From contig JALJCO010001228.1 of NCBI GenBank assembly GCA_023101725.1, positions 1-64,000 of the forward strand: DNA of 64,000 nt, written 5' to 3'. This stretch comes from Atherinomorus stipes. Lineage: Eukaryota; Chordata; Actinopteri; Atheriniformes; Atherinidae. The position numbers and the translations under genes were made by a program. This document shows, piece by piece, positions 52,801 to 64,000 of the stretch (within the stretch, counting starts at the first letter, position 1; each line of letters starts with the position of its first letter). Below the pieces are notes generated by a model that did not search any database, was not told the origin of the DNA, and was given only the letters and a program-made list of their open reading frames with translations.

Positions 52801-55800
52801 TCTGGGCCAGGTTGGGTTAAATCGTACATCTGGGCCAGGTTGGGTTAAATCGTACATCTTGGCCAGGTTGGGTTAAATCGTACATCTGGGCCAGGTTGGG
52901 TTAAATCGTACGTCTGGCCCAGGTTGGGTTAAATCGTACGTCTGGCCCAGGTTGGGTTAAATCGTACATCTGGGCCAGGTTGGGTTAAATCGTACATCTG
53001 AGCCAGGTTGGGTTAAATCGTACATCTGGGCCAGGTTGGGTTAAATCGTACATCTGGGCCAGGTTGGGTTAACTCGTACATCTGGGCCAGGTTGGGTTCA
53101 ATCGTACATCTGGGCCAGGTTGCGTTCATTCGTACATCTGGGCCAGGTTGGGTTGAATCGTACATCTGGGCCAGGTTGGGTTCAATCGTACATCTGGGCC
53201 AGGTTGCGTTCATTCGTACATCTGGGCCAGGTTGGGTTAAATCGTACATCTGGGCCAGGTTGGGTTAAATCGTACATCTGGGCCAGGTTGTGTTAACTCG
53301 GACATCTGGGCCAGGTTGTGTTAAATCATACATCTGGGCCAGGTTGGGTTCAATCGTACATCTGGGCCAGGTTTGGTTAAATCGTACATCTGGGCCAGGT
53401 TGGGTTAAATCGTACATCTGGGCCAGGTTGGGTTAAATCGTACATCTGGGCCAGGTTGGGTTCATTCGTACATCTGGGCCAGGTTGGGTTAAATCGTACA
53501 TCTGGGCCAGGTTGGGTTCATTCGTACATCTGGGCCAGGTTGGGTTAAATCGTACATCTGGGCCAGGTTGTGTTAAATCGTACATCTGGGCCAGGTTGGG
53601 TTAAATCGTACACCTGGGCCAGGTTGGGCTAAATCGTACATCTGGGCCAGGTTGGGTTAAATCGTACATCTGGCCCAGGTTGGGTTAACTCGTACATCTG
53701 GGCCAGGTTGGGTTCATTCGTACATTTGGGCCAGGTTGGGTTAAATCGTACATCTGGGCCAGGTTGGGTTTATTCGTCCATGTGGGCCAGGTTGGGTTAA
53801 ATCGTACATCTGGGCCAGGTTGGGTTAAATCGTACATCTGGGCCAGGTTGCGTTCATTCGTACATCTGGGCCAGGTTGGGTTAAATCGTACATATGGGCC
53901 AGGTTGGGTTAAATCGTACATCTGGGCCAGGTTAGGGTTAAATCGTACATATGGGCCAGGTTGGGTTAAATCGTACATCTGGGCCAGGTTGGGTTAAATC
54001 GTACATCTGGCCCAGGTTGGGTTAACTCGTACATCTGGGCCAGGTTGGGTTCAATCGTACATCTGGGCCAGGTTTGGTTAAATCGTACATCTGGGCCAGG
54101 TTGGGTTAAATTGTACATCTGGGCCAGGTTGGGTTCATTCGTACATCTGGGCCAGGTTGGGTTCATTTGTACATCTGGGCCAGGTTGTGTTAACTCGTAC
54201 ATCTGGGCCAGGTTGGGTTAAATCGTACATCTGGGCCAGGTTGGGTTAAATCGTACATCTGGGCCAGGTTGGGTTAAATCGTACATCTGGGCCAGGTTGG
54301 GTTAAATCGTACATCTGGGCCAGGTTGGGTTCAATCGTACATCTGGGCCAGGTTGGGTTAAATCGTACATCTGGGCCAGGTTGGGTTAAATCGTACATCT
54401 GGGCCAGGTTGGGTTAAATCGTACATCTTGGCCAGGTTGGGTTAAATCGTCCGTCTGGCCCAGGTTGGGTTAAATCGTACGTCTGGCCCAGGTTGGGTTA
54501 AATCGTACATCTGGGCCAGGTTGGGTTAAATCGTACATCTGAGCCAGGTTGGGTTAAATCGTACATCTGGGCCAGGTTGGGTTAAATCGTACATCTGGGC
54601 CAGGTTGGGTTAACTCGTACATCTGGGCCAGGTTGGGTTCAATCGTACATCTGGGCCAGGTTGCGTTCATTCGTACATCTGGGCCAGGTTGGGTTGAATC
54701 GTACATCTGGGCCAGGTTGGGTTCAATCGTACATCTGGGCCAGGTTGCGTTCATTCGTACATCTGGGCCAGGTTGGGTTAAATCGTACATCTGGGCCAGG
54801 TTGGGTTAAATCGTACATCTGGGCCAGGTTGTGTTAACTCGGACATCTGGGCCAGGTTGTGTTAAATCATACATCTGGGCCAGGTTGGGTTCAATCGTAC
54901 ATCTGGGCCAGGTTTGGTTAAATCGTACATCTGGGCCAGGTTGGGTTAAATCGTACATCTGGGCCAGGTTGGGTTAAATCGTACATCTGGGCCAGGTTGG
55001 GTTCATTCGTACATCTGGGCCAGGTTGGGTTAAATCGTACATCTGGGCCAGGTTGGGTTCATTCGTACATCTGGGCCAGGTTGGGTTAAATCGTACATCT
55101 GGGCCAGGTTGTGTTAAATCGTACATCTGGGCCAGGTTGGGTTAAATCGTACACCTGGGCCAGGTTGGGTTAAATCGTACATCTGGGCCAGGTTGGGTTA
55201 AATCGTACATCTGGCCCAGGTTGGGTTAACTCGTACATCTGGGCCAGGTTGGGTTAACTCGTACATCTGGGCCAGGTTGGGTTCATTCGTACATTTGGGC
55301 CAGGTTGGGTTAAATCGTACATCTGGGCCAGGTTGGGTTTATTCGTCCATGTGGGCCAGGTTGGGTTAAATCGTACATCTGGGCCAGGTTGGGTTAAATC
55401 GTACATCTGGGCCAGGTTGCGTTCATTCGTACATCTGGGCCAGGTTGGGTTAAATCGTACATATGGGCCAGGTTGGGTTAAATCGTACATCTGGGCCAGG
55501 TTGGGTTAAATCGTACATATGGGCCAGGTTGGGTTAAATCGTACATCTGGGCCAGGTTGGGTTAAATCGTACATCTGGCCCAGGTTGGGTTAACTCGTAC
55601 ATCTGGGCCAGGTTGGGTTCAATCGTACATCTGGGCCAGGTTTGGTTAAATCGTACATCTGGGCCAGGTTGGGTTAAATTGTACATCTGGGCCAGGTTTG
55701 GTTAAATCGTACATCTGGGCCAGGTTGGGTTAAATTGTACATGTGGGCCAGGTTGGGTTCATTCGTACATCTGGGCCAGGTTGGGTTCATTTGTACATCT

Positions 55801-58800
55801 GGGCCAGGTTGTGTTAACTCGTACATCTGGGCCAGGTTGGGTTCAATCGTACATCTGGGCCAGGTTGGGTTAAATCGTACATCTGGGCCAGGTTTGGTTA
55901 AATCGTACATCTGGGCCAGGTTGGGTTAAATCGTACATCTGGGCCAGGTTGGGTTAAATCGTACATCTGGGCCAGGTTAGGTTAAATCGTACATCTGGGC
56001 CAGGTTGGGTTAAATCGTACATCTTGGCCAGGTTGGGTTAAATCGTACGTCTGGCCCAGGTTGGGTTAAATCGTACGTCTGGCCCAGGTTGGGTTAAATC
56101 GTACATCTGGGCCAGGTTGGGTTAAATCGTACATCTGAGCCAGGTTGGGTTAAATCGTACATCTCGGCCAGGTTGGGTTAAATCGTACATCTGGGCCAGG
56201 TTGGGTTAACTCGTACATCTGGGCCAGGTTGGGTTCAATCGTACATCTGGGCCAGGTTGCGTTCATTCGTACATCTGGGCCAGGTTGGGTTGAATCGTAC
56301 ATCTGGGCCAGGTTGGGTTCAATCGTACATCTGGGCCAGGTTGCGTTCATTCGTACATCTGGGCCAGGTTGGGTTAAATCGTACATCTGGGCCAGGTTGG
56401 GTTAAATCGTACATCTGGGCCAGGTTGTGTTAACTCGGACATCTGGGCCAGGTTGTGTTAAATCATACATCTGGGCCAGGTTGGGTTCAATCGTACATCT
56501 GGGCCAGGTTTGGTTAAATCGTACATCTGGGCCAGGTTGGGTTAAATCGTACATCTGGGCCAGGTTGGGTTAAATCGTACATCTGGGCCAGGTTGGGTTC
56601 ATTCGTACATCTGGGCCAGGTTGGGTTAAATCGTACATCTGGGCCAGGTTGGGTTCATTCGTACATCTGGGCCAGGTTGGGTTAAATCGTACATCTGGGC
56701 CAGGTTGTGTTAAATCGTACATCTGGGCCAGGTTGGGTTAAATCGTACACCTGGGCCAGGATGGGTTTAATCGTACATCTGGGCCAGGTTGGGTTAAATC
56801 GTACATCTGGCCCAGGTTGGGTTAACTCGTACATCTGGGCCAGGTTGGGTTCAATCGTACATCTGGGCCAGGTTGGGTTAAATCGTACATCTGGGCCAGG
56901 TTGGGTTAAATCGTACATCTGGGCCAGGTTGGGTTCATTCGTACATCTGGGCCAGGTTGGGTTAAATCGTGCACCTGGGCCAGGTTGGGTTAAATCGTAC
57001 ATCTGGCCCAGGTTGGGTTAACTCGTACATCTGGGCCAGGTTGGGTTCAATCGTACATCTGGGCCAGGTTGGGTTAAATCGTACATCTGGCCCAGGTTGG
57101 GTTAACTCGTACATCTGGGCCAGGTTTGGTTAAATCGTACATCTGGGCCAGGTTGGGTTAAATCGTACATCTGGGCCAGGTTGGGTTAAATCGTACATCT
57201 GGGCCAGGTTGGGTTGAATCGTACATCTGGGCCAGGTTGGGTTCAATCGTACATCTGGGCCAGGTTGCGTTCATTCGTACATCTGGGCCAGGTTGGGTTA
57301 AATCGTACATCTGGGCCAGGTTGGGTTAAATCGTACATCTGGGCCAGGTTGTGTTAACTCGGACATCTGGGCCAGGTTGTGTTAAATCATACATCTGGGC
57401 CAGGTTGGGTTCAATCGTACATCTGGGCCAGGTTTGGTTAAATCGTACATCTGGGCCAGGTTGGGTTAAATCGTACATCTGGGCCAGGTTGGGTTAAATC
57501 GTACATCTGGGCCAGGTTGGGTTCATTCGTACATCTGGGCCAGGTTGGGTTAAATCGTACATCTGGGCCAGGTTGGGTTCATTCGTACATCTGGGCCAGG
57601 TTGGGTTAAATCGTACATCTGGGCCAGGTTGTGTTAAATCGTACATCTGGGCCAGGTTGGGTTAAATCGTACACCTGGGCCAGGTTGGGTTAAATCGTAC
57701 ATCTGGGCCAGGTTGGGTTAAATCGTACATCTGGCCCAGGTTGGGTTAACTCGTACATCTGGGCCAGGTTGGGTTAACTCGTACATCTGGGCCAGGTTGG
57801 GTTCATTCGTACATTTGGGCCAGGTTGGGTTAAATCGTACATCTGGGCCAGGTTGGGTTTATTCGTCCATGTGGGCCAGGTTGGGTTAAATCGTACATCT
57901 GGGCCAGGTTGGGTTAAATCGTACATCTGGGCCAGGTTGCGTTCATTCGTACATCTGGGCCAGGTTGGGTTAAATCGTACATATGGGCCAGGTTGGGTTA
58001 AATCGTACATCTGGGCCAGGTTGGGTTAAATCGTACATATGGGCCAGGTTGGGTTAAATCGTACATCTGGGCCAGGTTGGGTTAAATCGTACATCTGGCC
58101 CAGGTTGGGTTAACTCGTACATCTGGGCCAGGTTGGGTTCATTCGTACATCTGGGCCAGGTTGGGTTAACTCATACATCTGGGCCAGGTAGGGTTCATTC
58201 GTACATATGGGCCAGGTTGGGTTAACTCATACATCTGGGCCAGGTTGGGTTTATTCTTACATCTGGGCCAGGTTGGGTTAACTCGTACATCTGGGCCATG
58301 TTGGGTTCATTCGTACATCTGGGCCAGGTTGGGTTAAATCGTACATCTGGGCCAGGCTGGGTTAACTCGTACATCTGGGCCAGGTTGGGTTAACTCATAC
58401 ATCTGGGCCAGGTTGGGTTTATTCGTACATCTGGGCCAGGTTGGGTTAACTCGTACATCTGGGCCAGGTTGGGTTAACTCATACATCTGGGCCAGGTTGC
58501 GTTCATTTGTACATCTGGGCCAGGTTGGGTTAACTCATACATCTGGGCCAGGTTGGGTTAACTCATACATCTGGGCCAGGTTGGGTTGACTCGTACATTT
58601 GGGCCAGGTTGGGTAACTCGTACATCTGGGCCAGGTTGGGTTAAATCGTACATCTGGGCCAGGTTGGGTTTATTCGTACATCTGGGCCAGGTTGGGTTAA
58701 CTTGTACATCTGGGCCAGGTTGGGTTCATTCGTACATCTGGGCCAGGTTGGGTTAACTCGTACATCTGGGCCAGGTTGGGTAACTCGTACATCTGGGCCA

Positions 58801-61800
58801 GCTTGGGTTAACTCGTACATCTGGGTCAGGTTGGGTTAAATCGTACATCTGGGCCAGCTTGGGTTAACTCATACATCTGGGCCAGGTTGGGTTCATTCGT
58901 ACATCTGGGCCAGGTTGGGTTCATTTGTACATCTGGGCCAGGTTGGGTTAACTCGTACATCTGGGCCAGGTTGGGTTCATTTGTACATCTGGGCCAGGTT
59001 GGGTTAAATCGTACATCTGGGCCAGGTTGGGTTCATTTGTACATCTGGGCCAGGTTGGGTTAAATCGTACATCTGGGCCAGGTTGGGTTCATTCGTACAT
59101 CTGGGCCAGGTTGGGTTAAATCATACATCTGGGCCAGGTTGGGTTAAATCATACATCTGGGCCAGGTTGTGTTCATTCGTACATCTGGGCCAGGTTGGGT
59201 TAAATCATGCATCTGGGCCAGGTTGGGTTAAATCGTACATCTGGGCCAGGTTGGGTTCATTTGTACATCTGGGCCAGGTTGGGTTCATTTGTACATCTGG
59301 GCCAGGTTGGGTTAAATCGTACATCTGGGCCAGGTTGGGTTCATTCGTACATCTGGGCCAGGTTGGGTTAAATCGTACATCTGGGCCAGGTTGGGTTAAA
59401 TCGTACATCTGGGCCAGGTTGCATTCATTCGTACATCTGGGCCAGGTTGGGTTCATTCGTACATCTGGGCCAGGTTGGGTAACTCGTACATCTGGGCCAG
59501 GTTGGGTTAACTCGTACATCTGAGCCAGGTTAGGTAACTCGTACATCTGGGCCAGCTTGGGTTAACTCGTACATCTGGGCCAGGTTGGGTTCATTCGTAC
59601 ATCTGGGCCAGGTTGGGTTCATTCGTACATCTGGGCCAGGTTGGGTTAACTCGTTCATCTGGGCCAGGTTGGGTTAACTCGTACATCTGGGCCAGGTTGG
59701 GTTCATTCGTACATTTGGGCCAGGTTGGGTTAAATCGTACATCTGGGCCAGGTTGGGTTTATTCGTCCATGTGGGCCAGGTTGGGTTAAATCGTACATCT
59801 GGGCCAGGTTGGGTTAAATCGTACATCTGGGCCAGGTTGCGTTCATTCGTACATCTGGGCCAGGTTGGGTTAAATCGTACATATGGGCCAGGTTGGGTTA
59901 AATCGTACATCTGGGCCAGGTTGGGTTAAATCGTACATATGGGCCAGGTTGGGTTAAATCGTACATCTGGGCCAGGTTGGGTTAAATCGTACATCTGGCC
60001 CAGGTTGGGTTAACTCGTACATCTGGGCCAGGTTGGGTTCAATCGTACATCTGGGCCAGGTTGGGTTCATTCGTACATCTGGGCCAGGTTGGGTTCATTT
60101 GTACATCTGGGCCAGGTTGTGTTAACTCGTACATCTGGGCCAGGTTGGGTTAAATCGTACATCTGGGCCAGGTTGGGTTAAATTGTACATCTGGGCCAGG
60201 TTGGGTTAAATCGTACATCTGGGCCAGGTTGGGTTAAATCGTACATCTGGGCCAGGTTGGGTTCAATCGTACATCTGGGCCAGGTTGGGTTAAATCGTAC
60301 ATCTGGGCCAGGTTGGGTTAAATCGTACATCTGGGCCAGGTTGGGTTCATTCGTACATCTGGGCCAGGTTGGGTTCATTTGTACATCTGGGCCAGGTTGT
60401 GTTAACTCGTACATCTGGGCCAGGTTGGGTTAAATCGTACATCTGGGCCAGGTTGGGTTAAATCGTACATCTGGGCCAGGTTGGGTTAAATCGTACATCT
60501 GGGCCAGGTTGGGTTAAATCGTACATCTGGGCCAGGTTGGGTTCATTCGTACATCTGGGCCAGGTTGGGTTCAATCGTACATCTGGGCCAGGTTGGGTTA
60601 AATCGTACATCTGGGCCAGGTTGGGTTAAATCGTACATCTGGGCCAGGTTGGGTTAAATCGTACATCTTGGCCAGGTTGGGTTAAATCGTACATCTGGGC
60701 CAGGTTGGGTTAAATCGTACGTCTGGCCCAGGTTGGGTTAAATCGTACGTCTGGCCCAGGTTGGGTTAAATCGTACATCTGGGCCAGGTTGGGTTAAATC
60801 GTACATCTGAGCCAGGTTGGGTTAAATCGTACATCTGGGCCAGGTTGGGTTAAATCGTACATCTGGGCCAGGTTAGGTTAACTCGTACATCTGGGCCAGG
60901 TTGGGTTCAATCGTACATCTGGGCCAGGTTGCGTTCATTCGTACATCTGGGCCAGGTTGGGTTGAATCGTACATCTGGGCCAGGTTGGGTTCAATCGTAC
61001 ATCTGGGCCAGGTTGCGTTCATTCGTACATCTGGGCCAGGTTAGGTTAAATCGTACATCTGGGCCAGGTTGGGTTAAATCGTACATCTGGGCCAGGTTGT
61101 GTTAACTCGGACATCTGGGCCAGGTTGTGTTAAATCATACATCTGGGCCAGGTTGGGTTCAATCGTACATCTGGGCCAGGTTTGGTTAAATCGTACATCT
61201 GGGCCAGGCTGGGTTAAATCGTACATCTGGGCCAGGTTGGGTTAAATCGTACATCTGGGCCAGGTTGGGTTCATTCGTACATCTGGGCCAGGTTGGGTTA
61301 ACCGTACATCTGGGCCACAGTTGGGTTCATTGTTTACATCTGGGCCAGGTTGGGTTAAATCGCACATCTGGGCCAGGTTGTGTTAAATCGTACATCTGGG
61401 CCAGGTTGGGTTAAATCGTACACCTGGGCCAGGTTGGGTTAAATAGTACATCTGGGCCAGGTTGGGTTAAATCGTACATCTGGCCCAGGTTGGGTTAACT
61501 CTGTACATCTGGGCCAGGTTGGGTTAACTCGTACATCTGGGCCAGGTTGGGTTCATTCGTACATTTGGGCCAGGTTGGGTTAAATCGTACATCTGGGCCA
61601 GGTTGGGTTTATTCGTCCATGTGGGCCAGGTTGGGTTAAATAGTACATCTGGGCCAGGTTGGGTTAAATCGTACATCTGGGCCAGGTTGCGTTCATTCGT
61701 ACATCTGGGCCAGGTTGGGTCAAATCGTACATATGGGCCAGGTTGGGTTAAATCGTACATCTGGGCCAGGTTGGGTTAAATCGTACATATGGGCCAGGTT

Positions 61801-64000
61801 GGGTTAAATCGTACATCTGGGCCAGGTTGGTTAAATCGTACATCTGGCCCAGGTTGGGTTAACTCGTACATCTGGGCCAGGTTGGGTTCAATCGTACATC
61901 TGGGCCAGGTTTGGTTAAATACGTCACATCTGGGCCAGGTTGGGTTAAATTGTACATCTGGGCCAGGTTGGGTTCATTCGTACATCTGGGCCAGGTTGGG
62001 TTCATTTGTACATCTGGGCCAGGTTGTGTTAACTCGTACATCTGGGCCAGGTTGGGTTAAATCGTACATCTGGGCCAGGTTGGGTTAAATCGTACATCTG
62101 GGCCAGGTTGGGTTAAATCGTACATCTGGGCCAGGTTGGGTTAAATCGTACATCTGGGCCAGGTTGGGTTCAATCGTACATCTGGGCCAGGTTGGGTTAA
62201 ATCGTACATCTGGGCCAGGTTGGGTTAAATCGTACATCTGGGCCAGGTTGGGTTAAATCGTACATCTTGGCCAGGTTGGGTTAAATCGTACGTCTGGCCC
62301 AGGTTGGGTTAAATCGTACGTCTGGCCCAGGTTGGGTTAAATCGTACATCTGGGCCAGGTTGGGTTAAATCGTACATCTGAGCCAGGTTGGGTTAAATCG
62401 TACATCTGGGCCAGGTTGGGTTAAATCGTACATCTGGGCCAGGTTGGGTTAACTCGTACATCTGGGCCAGGTTGGGTTCAATCGTACATCTGGGCCAGGT
62501 TGCGTTCATTCGTACATCTGGGCCAGGTTGGGTTGAATCGTACATCTGGGCCAGGTTGGGTTCAATCGTACATCTGGGCCAGGTTGCGTTCATTCGTACA
62601 TCTGGGCCAGGTTGGGTTAAATCGTACATCTGGGCCAGGTTGGGTTAAATCGTACATCTGGGCCAGGTTGTGTTAACTCGGACATCTGGGCCAGGTTGTG
62701 TTAAATCATACATCTGGGCCAGGTTGGGTTCAATCGTACATCTGGGCCAGGTTTGGTTAAATCGCATATCTGGGCCAGGTTGGGTTAAATCGTACATCTG
62801 GGCCAGGTTCGGCTAAACCGCATATCTGGGCTGTGGTTGGGTTCATTCTAACATCTGGGCCAGGTTGGGTTAAATCGCACATCTGGGCCAGGTTGGGTTC
62901 ATTCGTACATCTGGGCCAGGTTAAATTAAATCGCATATCTGGGCCAGGTTGTGTTAAATCGCATATCTGGGCCAGGTTAAGTTAAATCGCATTAAATCTG
63001 GGCCAGGTTAAGTTCAATCGTACATCTGGGCCAGGTTGGGTTAAATCTTATTATCTGGCCCAGGTTAAGTTAACTCGCATATCTGGGCCAGGTTGGGTTA
63101 ACTGGCATATCTGGGCCAGGTTGGGTTCATTCGTACATTTGGGCCAGGTTGGGTTAAATCGTACATCTGGGCCAGGTTGGGTTTATTCGTCCATGTGGGC
63201 CAGGTTGGGTTAAATCGTACATCTGGGCCAGGTTGGGTTAAATCGTACATCTGGGCCAGGTTGGGTTCATTCGTACATCTGGGCCAGGTTGGGGTAATCG
63301 TACATCTGGGCCAGGTTGGGTTAAATCGTACATCTGGGCCAGGTTGGGTTAATCGTACATCTGGGCCAGGTTGGGTTAAATCGTACATCTGGGCCAGGTT
63401 GGGTTAAATCGTACATCTGGGCCAGGTTGGGTTAAATCGTACATCTGGGCCAGGTTGGGTTAAATCGTACGTCTGGCCCAGGTTGGGTTAACTCGTACAT
63501 CTGGGCCAGGTTGGGTTCAATCGTACATCTGGGCCAGGTTGGGTTAAATCGTACATCTGGGCCAGGTTGGGTTAATCATACATCTGGGCCAGGTTGGTTC
63601 ATCGTACATCTGGGCCAGGTTGGGTTAAATCGTACATCTGGGCCAGGTTGGGTTAAATCGTACATCTGGGCCAGGTTGGGTTCATTCGTACATCTGGGCC
63701 AGGTTGGGTTACATCGTACATCTGGGCCAGGTTGGGTTAAATCGTACATCTGGGCCAGGTTGGGTTAAATCGTACATCTGGGCCAGGTTAGGTTAATCGT
63801 ACATCTGGGCAGGTTGGGTTAATCGCATGCTCTGGGCCAGGTTGCGTTCATACGTACATCTGGGCCAGGTTGGGTTATCGTACATCTGGGCCAGGTTGGG
63901 TCTCATGCATCTGGGCCAGGTTGCGTTCATTCGTACATCTGGGCCAGGTTAGGATAAATCGTACATCTGGGCCAGGTTGGGTTAAATCGTACATCTGGGC
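49868..64000. repeat. 28-bp satellite with higher-order organisation, about 500 copies, runs off the window
   Basis: Consensus GTTGGGTTAAATCG then TACATCTGGGCCAG. Most variation sits in the middle segment (TTAAATCG, TTAACTCG, TTAACTCA, TTCATTCG, TTCATTTG, TTCAATCG), while CATCTGGGCCAGGTTGGG is nearly constant. Marker variants recur at long distance. The segment from about 50330 to about 53950 is repeated at about 58140-61760 with an offset of exactly 7,809 bp at five or more markers. Within it, blocks of about 1.54-1.60 kb repeat, for example CATCTTGGCC at 52851, 54420, 56018, 60660 and 62259. From about 62760 the monomers become more irregular. No transposon interrupts the 14.1 kb. Open frames of 78-146 codons are artefacts. 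Confidence 0.96.

Noticed and set aside
49868..64000. Interstitial telomeric repeat
   Set aside because: GGTTGGGTTA resembles TTAGGG units only within a 28-bp monomer. True tandem TTAGGG is absent, and the single GGTTAGGGTTA (about 53931) is a one-base variant.
1..64000. tRNA, rRNA or other structural RNA genes
   Set aside because: I scanned for tRNA-like A/B boxes and rRNA landmarks and saw none that I could support by eye. A covariance-model search would be decisive.

Overview
This is eukaryotic, non-coding-rich DNA, almost certainly from a percomorph-like teleost fish. The evidence is a two-exon fish-type C2H2 zinc-finger gene, fish-typical non-LTR retrotransposons (RTE/Rex3-like, L2/Rex1-like, L1 and an R2/R4-like fragment), hAT-like and TTAA-type (piggyBac-like) non-autonomous DNA transposons, and CA/GT microsatellites. 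There are no operons, rRNA or tRNA genes, or CRISPR arrays that I can support. The species cannot be named from this window.

Layout. 1-7.0 kb: unrecognised sequence, a 10-bp minisatellite (1.19-2.66 kb), a decayed LINE endonuclease fragment and the first copies of a short inverted-repeat transposon family. 7.08-13.57 kb: a zinc-finger gene whose first coding exon (7075-7246) and last coding exon (12685-13568) are separated by a 5.4-kb intron. That intron holds a three-level transposon nest and a 2.3-kb 9-bp C-rich minisatellite. 13.6-19.5 kb: transposon fragments and 52-bp and 50-bp minisatellites. 19.99-20.88 kb: a second, better preserved zinc-finger terminal exon. 21-26 kb: MITE and LINE fragments. 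25.97-29.81 kb: a TTAA-flanked element swollen by about 179 copies of a 15-bp repeat. 29.9-32.6 kb: an L1 insertion with target-site duplications. 32.7-33.5 kb: a foldback element. 35.6-41.6 kb: a hAT-like shell containing a nested TTAA element, a 49-bp minisatellite and a nearly full-length minus-strand RTE-like LINE. 42.1-49.0 kb: 63-bp, 49-bp and 45-bp minisatellites and a clean hAT MITE. 49.87 kb to the right edge: one uninterrupted 28-bp satellite of about 500 copies with higher-order structure.

Roughly 27 kb (over 40 percent) of the window is tandem repeat in eleven or more unrelated arrays. Those with units of 9 or 15 bp, and those with 10- or 63-bp units that happen to lack stops, create very long open frames (up to about 900 codons) that are not genes. 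The only host protein-coding sequence I support is the zinc-finger locus. Its product should be a nuclear DNA-binding protein with an acidic N-terminal region and five C2H2 fingers. One first exon is seen for two possible terminal exons.

The most unusual theme is that tandem arrays sit inside transposons. At least three arrays are expansions of a LINE's own coding sequence (L2-like at 14.95 kb; RTE-like at 24.2 kb and 40.0 kb). Two more are embedded in DNA-transposon shells. The terminal 28-bp satellite shows a 7,809-bp higher-order duplication with nested repeats of about 1.57 kb.
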